From Gadus chalcogrammus (taxonomy: Eukaryota; Chordata; Actinopteri; Gadiformes; Gadidae), in contig NC_079432.1 of assembly GCF_026213295.1 (NCBI RefSeq), positions 11,829,312 to 11,893,311 of the forward strand: a stretch of 64,000 bases of DNA, written 5' to 3'. The notes beneath the pieces were generated by a model. It saw only the letters and a program-made list of their open reading frames with translations, was not told the DNA's origin and searched no databases. Of the stretch, positions 1-12,906 are shown piece after piece. Numbering within the stretch: the stretch's first letter is position 1; every line of letters starts with the position of its first letter. The translations under genes and the position numbers were made by a program.

Positions 1-129
1 TAGGGAATGAGGGAACAAGTGAGCCAAATCAAAAAAACAAAGCCTCTGTCTTCTCACTTCCTGTCCCTCCCTCCCCCCGTCCTCTGTCTCTTCCCTCCTC
101 CTCTACATCTATCTAGTCTCCACCAATCA

Positions 130-330
130 GACGGCGAACCAGCCATCCAGCCAGCGAGCCCATCCAGCCAGCCAGCCAGCAAGTCACCCCATTTAGCCAG
201 CCAGCAAGCCAGTCATCCCTTATTTCCAGCCAGTCAGCCCAGCCAGCCCTTCTATCAAGTCAGCAAGCCAGCCAGCCATCCAGCCCATCCATCCATCCAG
301 CCCATCCATCCATCCAGCCAGCCCATCCAG
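130..330 (+). repeat. degenerate CCAG/CATC tetranucleotide repeat
   Basis: About 200 bp of alternating CCAG, CAAG and CATC units. An overlapping open frame reads Ser/Gln/Pro repeats (SQPASKS...), but this is a by-product of the repeat. A similar array occurs at 29466-29636. Confidence 0.85.
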
Positions 331-395
331 GCCCTCGCTCTGCCTGCCAAGTGCTTGATCAAAGCCGACAGCACCGCAACGGCTCAGTGCTCCGG

Positions 396-416
396 CCCCC
401 CCCCCCCCCCCCCCCC
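396..416 (+). repeat. C homopolymer, 21 bp
   Basis: Uninterrupted run of C on the + strand. Confidence 0.95.
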
Positions 417-2142
417 TGGCAGCAGGACGGATGGATGGGTGTGGGTGGTGGGGTTCGGGTGGTGAAATCTAAACAAATGGCATCATCTGGTCCTGCTGGC
501 ACGACACTGCCTGGGCCGGGGCGCCTCACACCGACACAGATGAACCAGCGCCTCTGGAGGGGACGGGGAGGTCCGGACACAGGGGTGAGGCGGTGAGGGG
601 GTGAGGCAGGGCTCATGGATTGAGCCCTACTCTCAGCTCTCTTTGGCTTGTCGCCGTCTCGTTTTCGGTTGAGTTTCTTTTCTACCGCAGGAAAGGGGAA
701 TGAATAATAGCACACGGTACCACTACAGGGACAAAAGGAAAGTAAGTCGATTATCCCTTTTTGTTTGGCTTCCCATAAGAGGATTCACAAACAAAGCAAG
801 GATGGATGGTTATAGTTCTGCTTACAGCGGTGGGTGTCCGTATGATAATGAACACGCGCAGGATACTGATGAATGCTACGGCCAATGACTCATTTTGTGG
901 AAAGAATGGCTGCGTTTGAATCTAACCTGACCTGCAGGTTCCCCTGATGAAGTGGATATTTATAGGTAAGTACTGTACTGTTGAGGCTCAAAGTGGATGG
1001 CGGCATAATGCCTAGTCACACACATTTTCATCTCCCAATCGAAAGAGTCAGAGTTCAATCCCCTGGAGTCTGCTTAAAGATACACATTCAAGCATCAGTT
1101 GTACTGAACCATACCAAACAAAAAGTATCCCAACAGGAGCCCCGCCTGGCTGAGGTTAAGTCTTAAATAAGGGCTAATTCATACAGGGAGTGTGCATTGT
1201 TTCATTAGCAACAAATGAGCGCATTGAACCGTGCTTCGGAGGCAAGGAATTAACCTAAGCGTTAATAGCACCAGGGCATCACCCTATCGACACCCGGAAC
1301 ACAATAGGCCCAATTAACTCCCTCTCCCTTCCATCCCCACCCCCTGCACCGTTCACCCCGGGGGGAACCAGTTGAGGACACACGCATATTCTGGTTCACA
1401 CCGACCACATTCACACAGGGGAGAGATGCAGATGTGGGGAGGAACGTAAGACCCTCTGACCACCACCACTCGATCGATATGAAGAAGCCCAAATGGACCC
1501 CTGGTTGCAATTAAAACTTTCCAGCTTCCTGTGGAACTACTTGTGCTTTTGTCTCTCCCCCCCCCCCCCCAGCATTTGTTTGTGCGACATCAGAAAAGGA
1601 CTGAGGGGCAATGAGGAGGAGACTCAGGACCTCCTCCCCTGGAGGGCTGAGGAGGTGAATGACTAAGAGGTGAACTCTCTGCGTCCATTCATCTCCAAGC
1701 AGCCCGAGCATTCAAGAAGGAAAAAATAAGCAAAGCTTTTCAAGACGGTAGGTATTTATCACCAGACCTCTCTATTAAAAAGAGACGGGGAGTGTTTGGA
1801 GGGCGGCCAGCCCCGCTGGAAGACGGATCCAAAGAGAACATCCAGCAAACAGCATATGTGTCCAATTGTGTTGTTCAAGCATAATTAAACCCGACCAGCG
1901 TCTGACAGGCTCTTCGGACAAATTCGATTTTGTGCTTTTCCAATCACCACTTTGTTCATAACTGGCATCTGGGTGACGACAACCACACAAGGATTTCAAT
2001 ATCACCGATGTTCAAGGCCTAATTTGCTGCATGTGTCCAGCCATTAGTGCCCTACATAATTAAACACCAAGATAAGGAGAAGGAACAAGCGAGTTAGAGA
2101 TCATGTTGTTTTCTCTCTCTGCCCGCCCAACACTGCATTGAT

Positions 2143-2171
2143 CCCCCCCCCCCCCCCCCCCCCCCCCCCCC
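2143..2171 (+). repeat. C homopolymer, 29 bp
   Basis: Uninterrupted run of C; one of the longest homopolymers in the window. Confidence 0.95.
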
Positions 2172-2573
2172 TGCGGAGTCATTGCAGTGCGGTACAGTTA
2201 ATAACGAGGCTTACAGGAAATGCTTGTATGCATTTCAATGCATAGGAATCCTCCTGGGCATTTAATGGTCCGTGGACAGGAGGGGAAGGGCAGAACACCG
2301 CTGCGTTATTCATGATATCCTGCAGTGTGATTGGCTCAGCAGAGCCGTATTCAAACAGGCAGGCAGGGTAGCTTGGGTTAGATTTGAGTTTGCAGCTCGA
2401 CGCTTTTTGTGAGTTCCATCAGAAAGGACTGCAACCTCTCTGAATATGGAACTACAACATTTTGATTTACAAACAGCAGGAAAATACATTTTACCCAATA
2501 CTTTCTGCACATGAACATCTGGTTACAATTTTAAACAAATATATCCAGGGACCCATTAACTTGTTATAAAAAT

Positions 2574-2579
2574 TTTATT
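2574..2579 (-). promoter_or_regulatory. candidate polyadenylation signal (AATAAA)
   Basis: The minus strand has GTTTTATTCTGAATAAAATT around 2574-2590, with a canonical AATAAA, in the direction and region where the utrn 3' UTR could end. Other AATAAA hexamers on this strand occur near 3183 and 7707, so this one is only the best-placed distal candidate. Confidence 0.3.
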
Positions 2580-4381
2580 CAGAATAAAACAATGTAGCCA
2601 TATTACACGTAGTGTGGTGAATCTATTCTACATACCTCAGGCGAAAACGACACAGTTCTGCAATGGTTCGCTTTTTGTTCAAGATTATAAACGCTACCAC
2701 ATCGACACACTCATCATAAACATCATCGTCGTCGCCTCGTTCCTCTGTCCACGGTCGGAGGAGAAGACATAGTAGTGTTGTTAAACCTCACACGTTTTCT
2801 TTTTTTTTTACAGGATAGCATGTAGCACAACACAACGACACAACAATGTGAGGAATACAGTGCTTAATTTGCCAGTGGAATTAAAAACGCCAAAAATGTG
2901 TCACTCCTCACGCGGGATGAAGGGTTGTTAGCTTCAGCAGGCCACCGAACCATTGTGGCGATACAGTAATAACGAACGATGTTGTTGTTGTTGCAGGGTA
3001 CATCGATACAGTAAGCACGAGCTTGGAATGCTAATGCGAGGGGGGTGTTCTGCGTCTAGCGCTGGTTGGTCAAAGAAAACTATGTCACGGACCACGCAGA
3101 CAAAACTGTGTCAGTGATTCTGAGGTAGCAAGGCAATCATGGCTTTCGTTCTGATTTTTCAAACATAGACTTTATGTAATTTTATTTTCATATAAAACTG
3201 CTCTACATGGTGAGTTAGGGGCCGGTTGAAAACCCTTTTTCAACATTTAACGTTCAAATTAAATCTATATTCTTCCATAAAACCTCTTCACTTTGTACAC
3301 ATTCCCACTTTAATGTCAGCATCTAAGTCTTCCACACTTGGAATGACAACTGTATAGGCACAGGAGGGGTGCGAGTTCAACAAAATCGCGGTCGCTATGG
3401 CGATAGCAACGGTCACACCGAGGAATTAAAGGGGAACTCTGACATCAACATGCGCCACGATCAGCCATCGATACCCAAGTCATAGAAAAATAAAATAGAG
3501 AAAACAGTTTGCGGAGCTTCACACAGGGTAAATACATGATTGTAATGAAGGGTTGGTCTCACTCGTCATAAAGAATTGTACTCCCAAACTTGGAACATGA
3601 ACCTCAACAGTGTGACAGTAATGGGTAAGCGGGGCGGAAGGGGGGGAGGCCAAACACACAGAATTAAAAAGATGGACAATGTAACAATTTGATTCCCAGT
3701 GAAAACAAGAAAAAGAAATAAACATATTTTTCTATACAAACCCCAAACCTAGGATATCATCGGAATATGCGTACAAATCCCATAGAAATGTTAGGCCAAC
3801 TTAAGGTTCACTCCACAGTTTTATCAAATGTACAAGTATTGCATAGTACACAACAACATAGGGGATAGCAGTTCTCTGGTCCTGTGTGTCTTTGGGTTTC
3901 TGGGTGCAGAATCTCTAACTTGGTATTGGTTCTCGGGGCTTGTGGGGGCGGGGCCTGAAGCTCCACCTACTCCTTCAGTACGGAGCCGAGGCGCGGAGAT
4001 GGAGAGGAGGCCGGCGTGTTCGGGAGAGTTACGGCCTTTTTCCAAAGTCACACTTCAATCGCCTTTCGCCAACACACACAAACACTACACACATGCGCGC
4101 GCGCGCACGCACGCACGCACATACTCTCCCCTCTAGGTGGCTGCCCTCACATCACCTGTGAAGCACAAAGAGAATGGGAGATATTGGATCAGCAGCCTAC
4201 ACAATGGAGCTGGAAACACATACCTGGATAAAGAGAGAGCACAGCTCTGCATGCTCATTCTGGGCGCCTCCGCATGCACCCACCCACCTCATCTAGAGCA
4301 GGTTTCTTCATGAGTGTGAGCAGGTGTTTGTGTATGTGTGTGCGGGGATGTGTTGGCACAATTGCTTGAAATGCATTTTGT

Positions 4382-4499
<118 letters not shown>

Positions 4500-6163
4500 G
4501 CAATTTGGTTCCCAAAAAAACCTCAAACTCAATATAACACTGGCTGGCAGGCGGTCCATTTTGACCAAGGTGTTACAAGGACAATTTACTAGAGGATGGC
4601 ACTTTTGAACTTGGAGTAGAAAACACAGAGCGAAAGAGGACAGATCAATTAAACTTAAGACGAAACTACATCCGTTTTTATACTTTTTTTAACTTGTGTT
4701 TTTCAAAGCAGTTATTTTGCCTTTTCGGGAAAACCCCCCCCCCCCCCAAAAAAGAAATATTATTTGAAGGCTTGCTGAGTTGCCTTGGATACAGGGCGCC
4801 TGTTCGAGCCCCTTTGGCAGAGCGCTGTTGAGATAAAGAGGCAGGTGGGAGCGGAGGATTCAGGCCTGGTTCTACTGGAAGGTTTCTGGCTTCTCCACAC
4901 GGAACCGGAGCCCGTTCTCCACCACCAGGCAGAATATGAATATGAACCGGTCAGATAAGGACCAGGGAGGGTTACACAAAGTTTGCAATAACTCTCCTGG
5001 AACTGATGTGCAAAGGATGAAGAGGAGGGAAGAGTGAGGAGGAGGTGGACAAATTGTCGGGGGGAAAACTATAAAAACAGACCGGCGAAGAGAGTGGCAC
5101 AAAATGAACAATAAATACGAGCAAATATGTAAACCAAAAAAAAAGAAAAAGAGGCAAAGAATAGTTATTATTGGTGGGTTGTGGGGACCTCATTTTAAAC
5201 AGAGAGGGCTGAGTGGAAGGAGGGCTCAGACTGTGCACAAAACAATTACGGTGGCATTAAAGGTGGCAAAAAAAAACAACAACAGCGTGCCGACTCTGCA
5301 CCACTCCGTGACCCCTGACCCCTCAGACGGCGCCGGGGGAGATGAAACATAATGGTGGTCCCTAGGGATCCATTAGCCATCTCCTTCTCACAAGGCAACA
5401 ACAGCACAGGAGGGGCTGCTGCTATTAACTGTGGCTTTCCTTTCTGACAGCAGCAGTGGTTAGCCTCTTGGGGGGGTGGTACGTGAGCTGCTGGATTATC
5501 CATTTGTATCCACTAATAAGTATCATTAGAGATATTTCCTCATTCAAATCAAACTGAAAGTAAACAAAAAAAATGTTTTTGGGCGGAAATGCAAGCAGCA
5601 AATTGGGCCCGTGTCTATAGTTACAAGATCGTTTTTTTTCGGTTAGTTACGTTTATGAGTATTATTGCTAAGCGAAAGGGTGTGTTCTTGGAATTTGCCT
5701 GACATGGGCAATTATGAACTGAGGAACACCTTGCTGCCATCCAAAGAGTTTGAGGATGTCGATAAACCTTTACGAAATGAAAACGTCACCGGACGGCTGA
5801 CCTGCCTCCGTTGACCTGCGCCAACCGCCCACTCAAATCATCTTGTTCCGTCTAAGGTCAATTTGTTCTCCATTAATCAGCGAGTTGACCGTGGTGGCGA
5901 GGTCGTGGCGTCCGCCATGCAGGGCGTCCGTGAAGTGAAGCAGAGCGAAAGGCGTCTCTGGTACTTTTGCGAGGGTCAAATGGAGGTTCATCAGCAGAAA
6001 GATGACAATATAAGTGATTTTGTCAGGTATACGTTGCTCCAGCTTTTGAGGTGCCGTTTTGACATTTTGTTGAAACACGCACTGTGCCCCAAACTTTAAC
6101 ACTTAAGCCATCACTTTTGCTCAAACGTACAAAAGTTCGGCATCAGTTGTGTTATTTGAGTTT

Positions 6164-6241
6164 CTAGCGCTCAGAACCCACCCACCCACCCACGACACGA
6201 TGAACCCGGGCATCCTTTCTCGCTCTAACACGATTGGGGGG
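6164..6241 (-). CDS. candidate terminal coding exon of utrn (weak)
   Basis: A strong-looking acceptor, CTCTCATATTTCTCCACAG, lies just above 6241 on the minus strand. Joined in phase 1 to the exon ending at 8039, it reads SPPNRVRARKDARVHRVVGG to a TAG at 6164-6166. Only the short P-N-x-V-x-x-R pattern resembles the mammalian utrophin end, and the canonical last residues (PQAM) are absent. No other place between 1 and 8038 encodes PQAM before a stop. The true last exon may be elsewhere, including left of the window. Confidence 0.18.
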   Translation of the reverse strand, partial: PPNRVRARKDARVHRVVGGWVGSER

Positions 6242-6944
6242 CTGTGGAGAAATATGAGAGAAAATCACATTTTGAACAAAAGTGATGGCTGCAGTGAAAA
6301 AGTTACGTTGTGCCGGTTTAACGTTGGTTTGAAAACTTGGAAATAAATATGTCAAGGGACTTCAAGAATGAATAATATTTTTCTGCTATTGAATAAAATC
6401 ACAATATTAGCTCTAAAATGCTGCTCGACCTGAACCATGACAAACCACTGAACGCAGATAGTTTTGGTTAAGAAATGGATCACAATGGAACATTCCTCTT
6501 TTCTCTTCTCTTCAACTGCAGCATGCATGGAGGTCCTTTCGCCTTGCCGAAGGGACCTCCGTATTCAACTCTTTATCTCCTCTCCTCGACTTCGGTTTTT
6601 CTCTCGGTTTGACGGTAGGGTTGAGTCTGAGGCCCCGACCTCTGGACCTCTGGATTCGTCGCTGAGGTAACTTTGAGTGAACGGCGACCATGGTGCTCAC
6701 AATGCCCTCACACGGTGGCTGCCGCGGCAGTGAAGGGGACGGTGACAATGAAAGCAAACTTTTCTGTACTTTCCCAAAATGGTGGGTTGTACCGGAACAC
6801 GGCGGAGAAAGACTGTGATCTCACCTGTGGTCTGGAGGAGAGGCTTGAGGCTGGAAAACAGCAGACAACAAAAAACATATTACCATTTCAGGGATTAAAA
6901 GATAAATATGTTTTTGTCCACCTGATAACGCATGCCCACTAGCC

Positions 6945-7024
<80 letters not shown>
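6945..7024 (+). repeat. (CGCA)n microsatellite, 80 bp
   Basis: Twenty perfect CGCA units. The alternating purine/pyrimidine sequence could adopt Z-form DNA. Confidence 0.97.
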
Positions 7025-8038
7025 GCATTACACTATTTATACTCAGTCCTAACGCTGGGTTGTTAGACAGCAGCAGGCACGAGATGATCGATTTTTGACT
7101 AAATCCCTGACTTATTGCAACCCAAAATTTAGTGAGGCGGTGTGAAAGGCGGTCTTATACCAGAAATATGTATTTTAATACACAGCCTTTGGGATGTCGT
7201 GCTCGGCTGCCTATGAGAACGATTAAAAAAAAATAAACACTTTTCTTTTTTAACCACATTATGAAGAGGCAGGGACACGACTCCCATGGTGACGGTGGCA
7301 ACGCAGTGGCTGCCTTCTGATTGGCCGACGGCGGCATTCATGTTTATGTTTGCATCTGTCAGTGGAGCCGGTTACAATGACGCAATCGCTGTTGTCATGG
7401 AAATCTCACCAAAAAATAGCTTCAGTGGTTTGTATGAGCATATCAATATCTATAAATAATACAATTTCTGAAGAAAGGCACACAAACACACACTTTTCAC
7501 AAAGTTAAAACCTGAACAAGGACGGTGTGTGTATGTGTGTGTGCGTTTGTGGGTGGTAATAAAGAGAGTATGGAAGGTGCTAGTGCGATGCTGGGACAGC
7601 TATGGGCCAGTGGATATTAAACGGATACTTCAATGATAGACTTGACCACTGATGGATTACTACAGCGTTTCATCAGCCCCCCCGGTCTCCTCTCCCTCTG
7701 ACCTTGTTTATTCATTATGGTAATATTGGTCTGGTCACGTCTACCTTGTAGACAAACCTTAAGTAGTTAAACCAGAATAAATTAACAAAAGTGCGCCTTA
7801 GAGGAAAAGGATTATTTCTTGGCCAGATTCCTTTTAGAGAAATAGAGCTGTAACTTTTAGTCAGATTTGGCCAATTGGTTGCCGGGTATTCATCAGTAAA
7901 CAACAGACATTACCTTACCTACTGCCGAGACCGATGGCTTAACCATATATCTTATCTCTGCTAAGGGGCTAATGCAAAGTATGCTAACAAAAGTAAAGTC
8001 GGTTGTGGAACTGCTGTTTAAGAGGAACATAAACTTAC

Positions 8039-8122
8039 GACTGCATGCAGGGAAGCTGTTGTTTATCTGCTCCATCACTTCCGCAAGGTCAGAGCTGCTG
8101 TCCTGGGGGTCTAGAAGCTCTT
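8039..8122 (-). CDS. utrn: utrn exon (DMD exon 77 equivalent), C-terminal tail
   Basis: An 84-bp exon in phase 1 at both ends. It encodes ELLDPQDSSSDLAEVMEQIN then NSFPACS. Human utrophin reads [27 protein letters not shown] here, so identity is clear. The acceptor GCGCAG is preceded by about 106 bp of pure (GT)n with no ordinary polypyrimidine tract, which is unusual. The donor GTC|GTAAGT is strong. The next exon should complete an Arg-like codon (Cxx) and end the protein soon after, since mammalian utrophin has only about ten more residues. Confidence 0.95.
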
Positions 8123-8124
8123 CT

Positions 8125-8233
<109 letters not shown>

Positions 8234-8481
8234 TTTACCATCTACAGACAGTGTCTTCTGATCATCAGGTGGCCCCTGGTTGGTCGAGCAACAGGAATGG
8301 ACTACCACTTGTATGTGAATCAGAACTAGAGGCAGATTGGTTTTGGAGAACTCACACAAAGCACGTTTGTGTTGATGGCAAGAAAAGGAAAAGCTGCTAC
8401 TGTAATGCGGCCAAGCAATCTGAGAATGGAAACTGGGTAAAATTCCCAAACAATTTATAATTGTTCACGCTCATACGTACA

Positions 8482-8512
8482 ATGGACGATTATTGTATCA
8501 GTAATCGTCCAT
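8482..8512. repeat. perfect inverted repeat, 11-bp arms
   Basis: Arms ATGGACGATTA (8482-8492) and TAATCGTCCAT (8502-8512) with a 9-base loop. Confidence 0.85.
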
Positions 8513-8877
8513 GTAGCAGTTATTTCTGCTAGAGGTGGTTATTTTGCTCTGCTGCAGAAATACTTCATCATCATGAATCATTTGTAATCAACTGCTTTAA
8601 TATATTGTACATAAATCATATTGAGATATGATTGCGTGTTTTTCCGACCAGATAATGACCACTGAAGGCGATATTAGTATTAATTTACACATTTGAAGGC
8701 TTTGGCGAAGGCTGGATTAATGTAAAATCATTAAATCTAATACTAACACATAAAAGCATAATAGGTGGGAGGAATGCATGTTCTAGGGCAGTGTTTGTTT
8801 ACAAGCAGAAGGGCGGTTCAAGGCGTGGCAAAACAATATTTGCCTGGGACTGCAGCAATATGTGTGAATCTGCTTAC

Positions 8878-9079
<202 letters not shown>

Positions 9080-9140
9080 CGGTTTAGAGTTCGTTTCTTG
9101 TTTTACAATCCAATAAAAGGTGAACAAATACATTATTGTC

Positions 9141-9168
9141 ATTTCCTTGACGCTCCTGTCAAGGAAAT
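9141..9168. repeat. perfect inverted repeat, 11-bp arms
   Basis: Arms ATTTCCTTGAC and GTCAAGGAAAT with a 6-base loop. Confidence 0.85.
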
Positions 9169-9395
9169 TAAACAGGATTAAGTGAAACCCTGACTCTTAT
9201 GCGTCCGACTCAAAGTATCTATTGGGAGGACAAAATCATACTGTCGTTATTTGAGGTGGACTTCTTAAATAAACACACGCAAGAGGCATCCGACAAACAC
9301 AGAATACGTCATGTCAGAAAAATGATAAATCAATAAGGTGGTTCATCTGACTGTCTCTTTAACAACACTGTATGCCCCATCAACCTATGGAACCA

Positions 9396-9520
9396 GTGTT
9401 TCCCACACATTGACGAGACTATGGCACACCACCATAGTCTAATTTCGGCCATGATAGTTTCCAAAAAATAAATAAAAAAAATATAAATAAATTGTATCCA
9501 TTGTTAACGTGGAGGGAACC
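9396..9520 (+). mobile_element. possible non-autonomous hAT-like remnant
   Basis: Starts with CAGTGTTTCCCACACATTGA, a terminus typical of many fish hAT-type elements. It contains a 9-bp-stem hairpin (9416-9440) and ends near GGAGGGAACCCCGG, a degenerate counterpart. No clear 8-bp target duplication was seen, so the limits are uncertain. Confidence 0.4.
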
Positions 9521-9957
9521 CCGGCACCTGTTGTGCGAGGGAATCCCGCGAACAGCTGTAGCTCACAGGCAGTGTTTACTAACTATTAAAGTCAAGACTA
9601 GTAGAGATGCGCGGCTGGCGGTCATACACACCGTGGATCATCCACGGGTTGGGTGGATTGCTTGAAAAGACGTAATAGCCTACTGGGAAGAATTGCGGGC
9701 GGGTTGCGGTTGAAATAAATAAATAAATAATATGTAGGTTAACGTATTGACAAGACAACTCCAAACGGACAAATTTGACCTATATTTTTATATAATCTCC
9801 CTGCCTCTGAAATGAGGCAGGGAGAAACATCTCCGCCCAGCGCTCGTCCACCTGTTTTCCATAAGCATTCCACTGTGTGCGATGTGGCACCACGCTGGCA
9901 TTCCCTGCAATACTCTCATGGTAAGGCCTTCAGCAGACTGAGGGACACCAAATCAAT

Positions 9958-10044
9958 TCTCTCTCTCTCCCTCTCTCCCTCCCTCCCTCCCTCTCTCCCT
10001 CCCTCCCTCTCTCCCTCCCTCCCTCCCTCTCCCTCTCTCTCCCT

Positions 10045-10121
<77 letters not shown>

Positions 10122-10137
10122 CCTCCCTCTCTCCCTC
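9958..10137 (+). repeat. CT-rich simple repeat (CTCC/CT mixed)
   Basis: CTCCCTCC-type tetranucleotides pass into pure (CT)n and back into CTCCCTCC units. Confidence 0.95.
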
Positions 10138-11717
10138 CTCCTCCTCCGTGCCCCTCTTCGCTCCCTCGCCTCCCTTGTTAAAAAGAAACTCTTTCAATTG
10201 CTCCATCCATCCATCTGCCTCCTAGTTCTCCAACCCCCCACCTAGTAAAGGCTAAGGCTAACGCGGAGCCATAGTGTCCTCCTCCCCAGTCTCAGAATAG
10301 CCCAGGTCAAGGCCTCCAGAACGCCTCTGGGAGTGTGAATTAAATATGTCGCGCTGAACCATAGCACCGTTCTTATTTTGCTGCTCGGTTCGAGAAGAGG
10401 CCGGCTCACAGAGAAGTGTCAGTGAGGGTTAGACATAAATGTTGCCGAGCCTGGGGACATCCGTGGGGATATATGCGTGTTTACTTTATCCACCCTTTTT
10501 CACTCCTTCCTTTACCAATATGCCACACGGAAGAATCAATTGAACGTTTATCATAGTGATAAAAATGACAGATTCTCTCCAGCGCAGAGCCAAAGAGTGT
10601 CCCACGGCCTCTGGAAAAGGGAGCCTGTATATATTTCTTTGAAGTTAAAAAACTAGACATGCTGTCGGCCCAGCACTCTCATCGACACTCTCAAACCTGG
10701 CCAACTCCCACCCCCCCTTACGCTAAATGCACCTCCAATAACTATCCAGCATCGCCTCCTGATGGAGGAAATCCCAGCGATAGCGGGGAACACACTTCCC
10801 TTTCCTCTGAACTTTCTGAACTTGTCTTGCGACTGGCAGAGGCAGATCACTCGGAACCAAAGCTGAACCGTGTCCCGCATGTTAATCAACCCGCACTTAC
10901 ATAAGGCAGGCGAGGCGAGAACACACTCTGGGACCCCGGCCGGATCTCCCCGGCAACCCAACGCCACCCAGCCCTTGGTTTGCTTATTCTGATTGGCTGT
11001 CCCGAGATTTATTCGGCGTTGAGGGCAATGCGCTCTGAGCGGCCGTAGAGAACGATTAGGGCGTAAACACGTCGAGGGGAGGGGGAGAAGGGGCCGCCGG
11101 ATAGATTGGATCCGACGTGATTAGGAGCTAATCTGAGTTTAGTGTTTCGTTATACGAGGGTAATTCAATTAAGGGATGTGAATGCAAAGAGTGAAAAATT
11201 ACCTTTTGTGTTGGTGACTGCACACACACGTACACCTTCTACATATTGAGCGGTTATTGATCTGTAATTCATTCATCATTTAATATCTAATGAGTCTCGC
11301 GTGGCGGTGTGTATTTCTGTGCTGACGTTGTTTCGTTTTAAGGAGCATAGGGTTTCATTTCCTGATCCCGTTTTTTTGATTCCAACGTACCCTATCCGTC
11401 TCTCTCCTTCCCGTTTCCAACACGACTCCGGGGCCACTAAATCTTGAAGCTCATTCCAGAGCACATTTAATAATCTATTCCTATAACCCAAATCAACGGT
11501 ATATTTGCACAGCTCATGAATAAAACTCTGTCCATGGAGGTCTCAAATACAAATCAAATGACTCATAACTCCTCAAACCTTATACGGAGGGAAATGATGT
11601 GTGCACACTCCTGGTGTCAGGAAGGGAATGCCATGGCATTATAAAAGCCGGCATAATAAACGGAAGAAACCTAAGCAGTGTTTCACTCCCTCTGCCCGCA
11701 GGCGAGGGACCGGGCGC

Positions 11718-12056
11718 TACTGCTGCAGTGGTGGTGTAACTGGTTCAGATACTGGTGCAGTAGTGGTGTTAACTGGTTCAGATACTGGTGCAGTAGTGGT
11801 GTAACTGGTTCAGATACTGGTGCAGTAGTGGTGTGAACTGGTTCAGATACTGGTGCAGTAGTGGTGTTAACTGGTTCAGATACTGGTGCAGTAGTGGTGT
11901 AACTGGTTCAGATACTGGTGCAGTAGTGGTGTAACTGGTTCAGATACTGGTGCAGTAGTGGTGTGAACTGGTTCAGATACTGGTGCAGTAGTGGTGTAAC
12001 TGGTTTAGCTACTGGTGCAGTAGTGGTGTGAACTGGTTCAGATACTGGTGCAGTAG
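11718..12056 (+). repeat. minisatellite 1, about 31-33 bp units
   Basis: About ten copies of a unit containing ACTGGTTCAGATACTGGTGC then AGTAGTGGTGT with small indels. It is continuous with minisatellite 2, and both share the core GGTGCAGTAGTG, so one probably grew from the other. Confidence 0.95.
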
Positions 12057-12899
12057 TGTCAGTGGGTGGTGCAGTAGTGTCAGTGGGTGGTGCAGTAGTG
12101 TCAGTGGGTGGTGCTGTAGTGTCAGTGGGTGGTGGTGCGGTAGTGTCAGTGGGTGGTGCGGTAGTGTCAGTGGGTGGTGCAGTAGTGTCAGTGGGTGGTG
12201 CGGTAGTGTCAGTGGGTGGTGGTGCTGTAGTGTCAGTGGGTGGTGGTGCGGTAGTGTCAGTGGGTGGTGCTGTAGTGTCAGTGGGTGGTGGTGCGGTAGT
12301 GTCAGCGGGTGGTGCTGTAGTGTCAGTGGGTGGTGGTGCTGTAGTGTCAGTGGGTGGTGGTGCTGTAGTGTCAGTGGGTGGTGGTGCGGTAGTGTCAGTG
12401 GTGGTGCGGTAGTGTCAGTGGGTGGTGGTGCTGTAGTGTCAGTGGGTGGTGGTGCTGTAGTGTCAGTGGGTGGTGGTGCTGTAGTGTCAGTGGGTGGTGG
12501 TGCGGTAGTGTCAGTGGGTGGTGGTGCAGTAGTGTCAGTGGGTGGTGGTGCTGTAGTGTCAGTGGGTGGTGCCGTAGTGTCAGTGGGTGGTGGTGGGGTC
12601 GTGTCAGTGGGTGGTGGTGCTGTAGTGTCAGTGGGTGGTGCTGTAGTGTCAGTGGGTGGTGGTGCGGTAGTGTCAGTGGGTGGTGGTGCGGTAGTGTCAG
12701 TGGGTGGTGCTGTAGTGTCAGTGGGTGGTGGTGCGGTAGTGTCAGTGGGTGGTGCGGTAGTGTCAGTGGGTGGTGTCAGTGGGTGGTGGTGCGGTCGTGT
12801 CAGTGGGTGGTGCGGTAGTGTCAGCGGGTGGTGCGGTAGTGTCAGTGGGTGGTGCGGTAGTGTCAGTGGGTGGTGCGGTCGTGTCAGCGGGTGTAGTCG
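12057..12899 (+). repeat. minisatellite 2, 21/24 bp units, at the exon 75 donor
   Basis: About 37 copies of GTCAGTGGGTGGTGCGGTAG with a one- or two-triplet GGT stretch. Most units are multiples of three. On the transcribed strand they encode [11 protein letters not shown] Thr/Pro repeats in frame with the end of exon 75 until the first length change near 12770. The array stops within ten bases of the donor. Confidence 0.96.
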
Positions 12900-12906
12900 T
12901 GGTTAC

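Noticed and set aside
7..465. 152-codon open frame with Ser/Gln/Pro repeats
   Set aside because: Encoded by a CCAG/CATC tetranucleotide repeat and a C run.
3181..3188. Second AATAAA on the minus strand as a polyadenylation site
   Set aside because: Equally possible by sequence alone; no downstream GU-rich element distinguishes it, so only the distal one was listed as a candidate.
4872..5111. Open frame on the minus strand ending VVENGLRFRVEKPETFQ
   Set aside because: Looks protein-like at its end and has possible acceptors upstream, but I recognise no family and it does not match the utrophin C-terminus.
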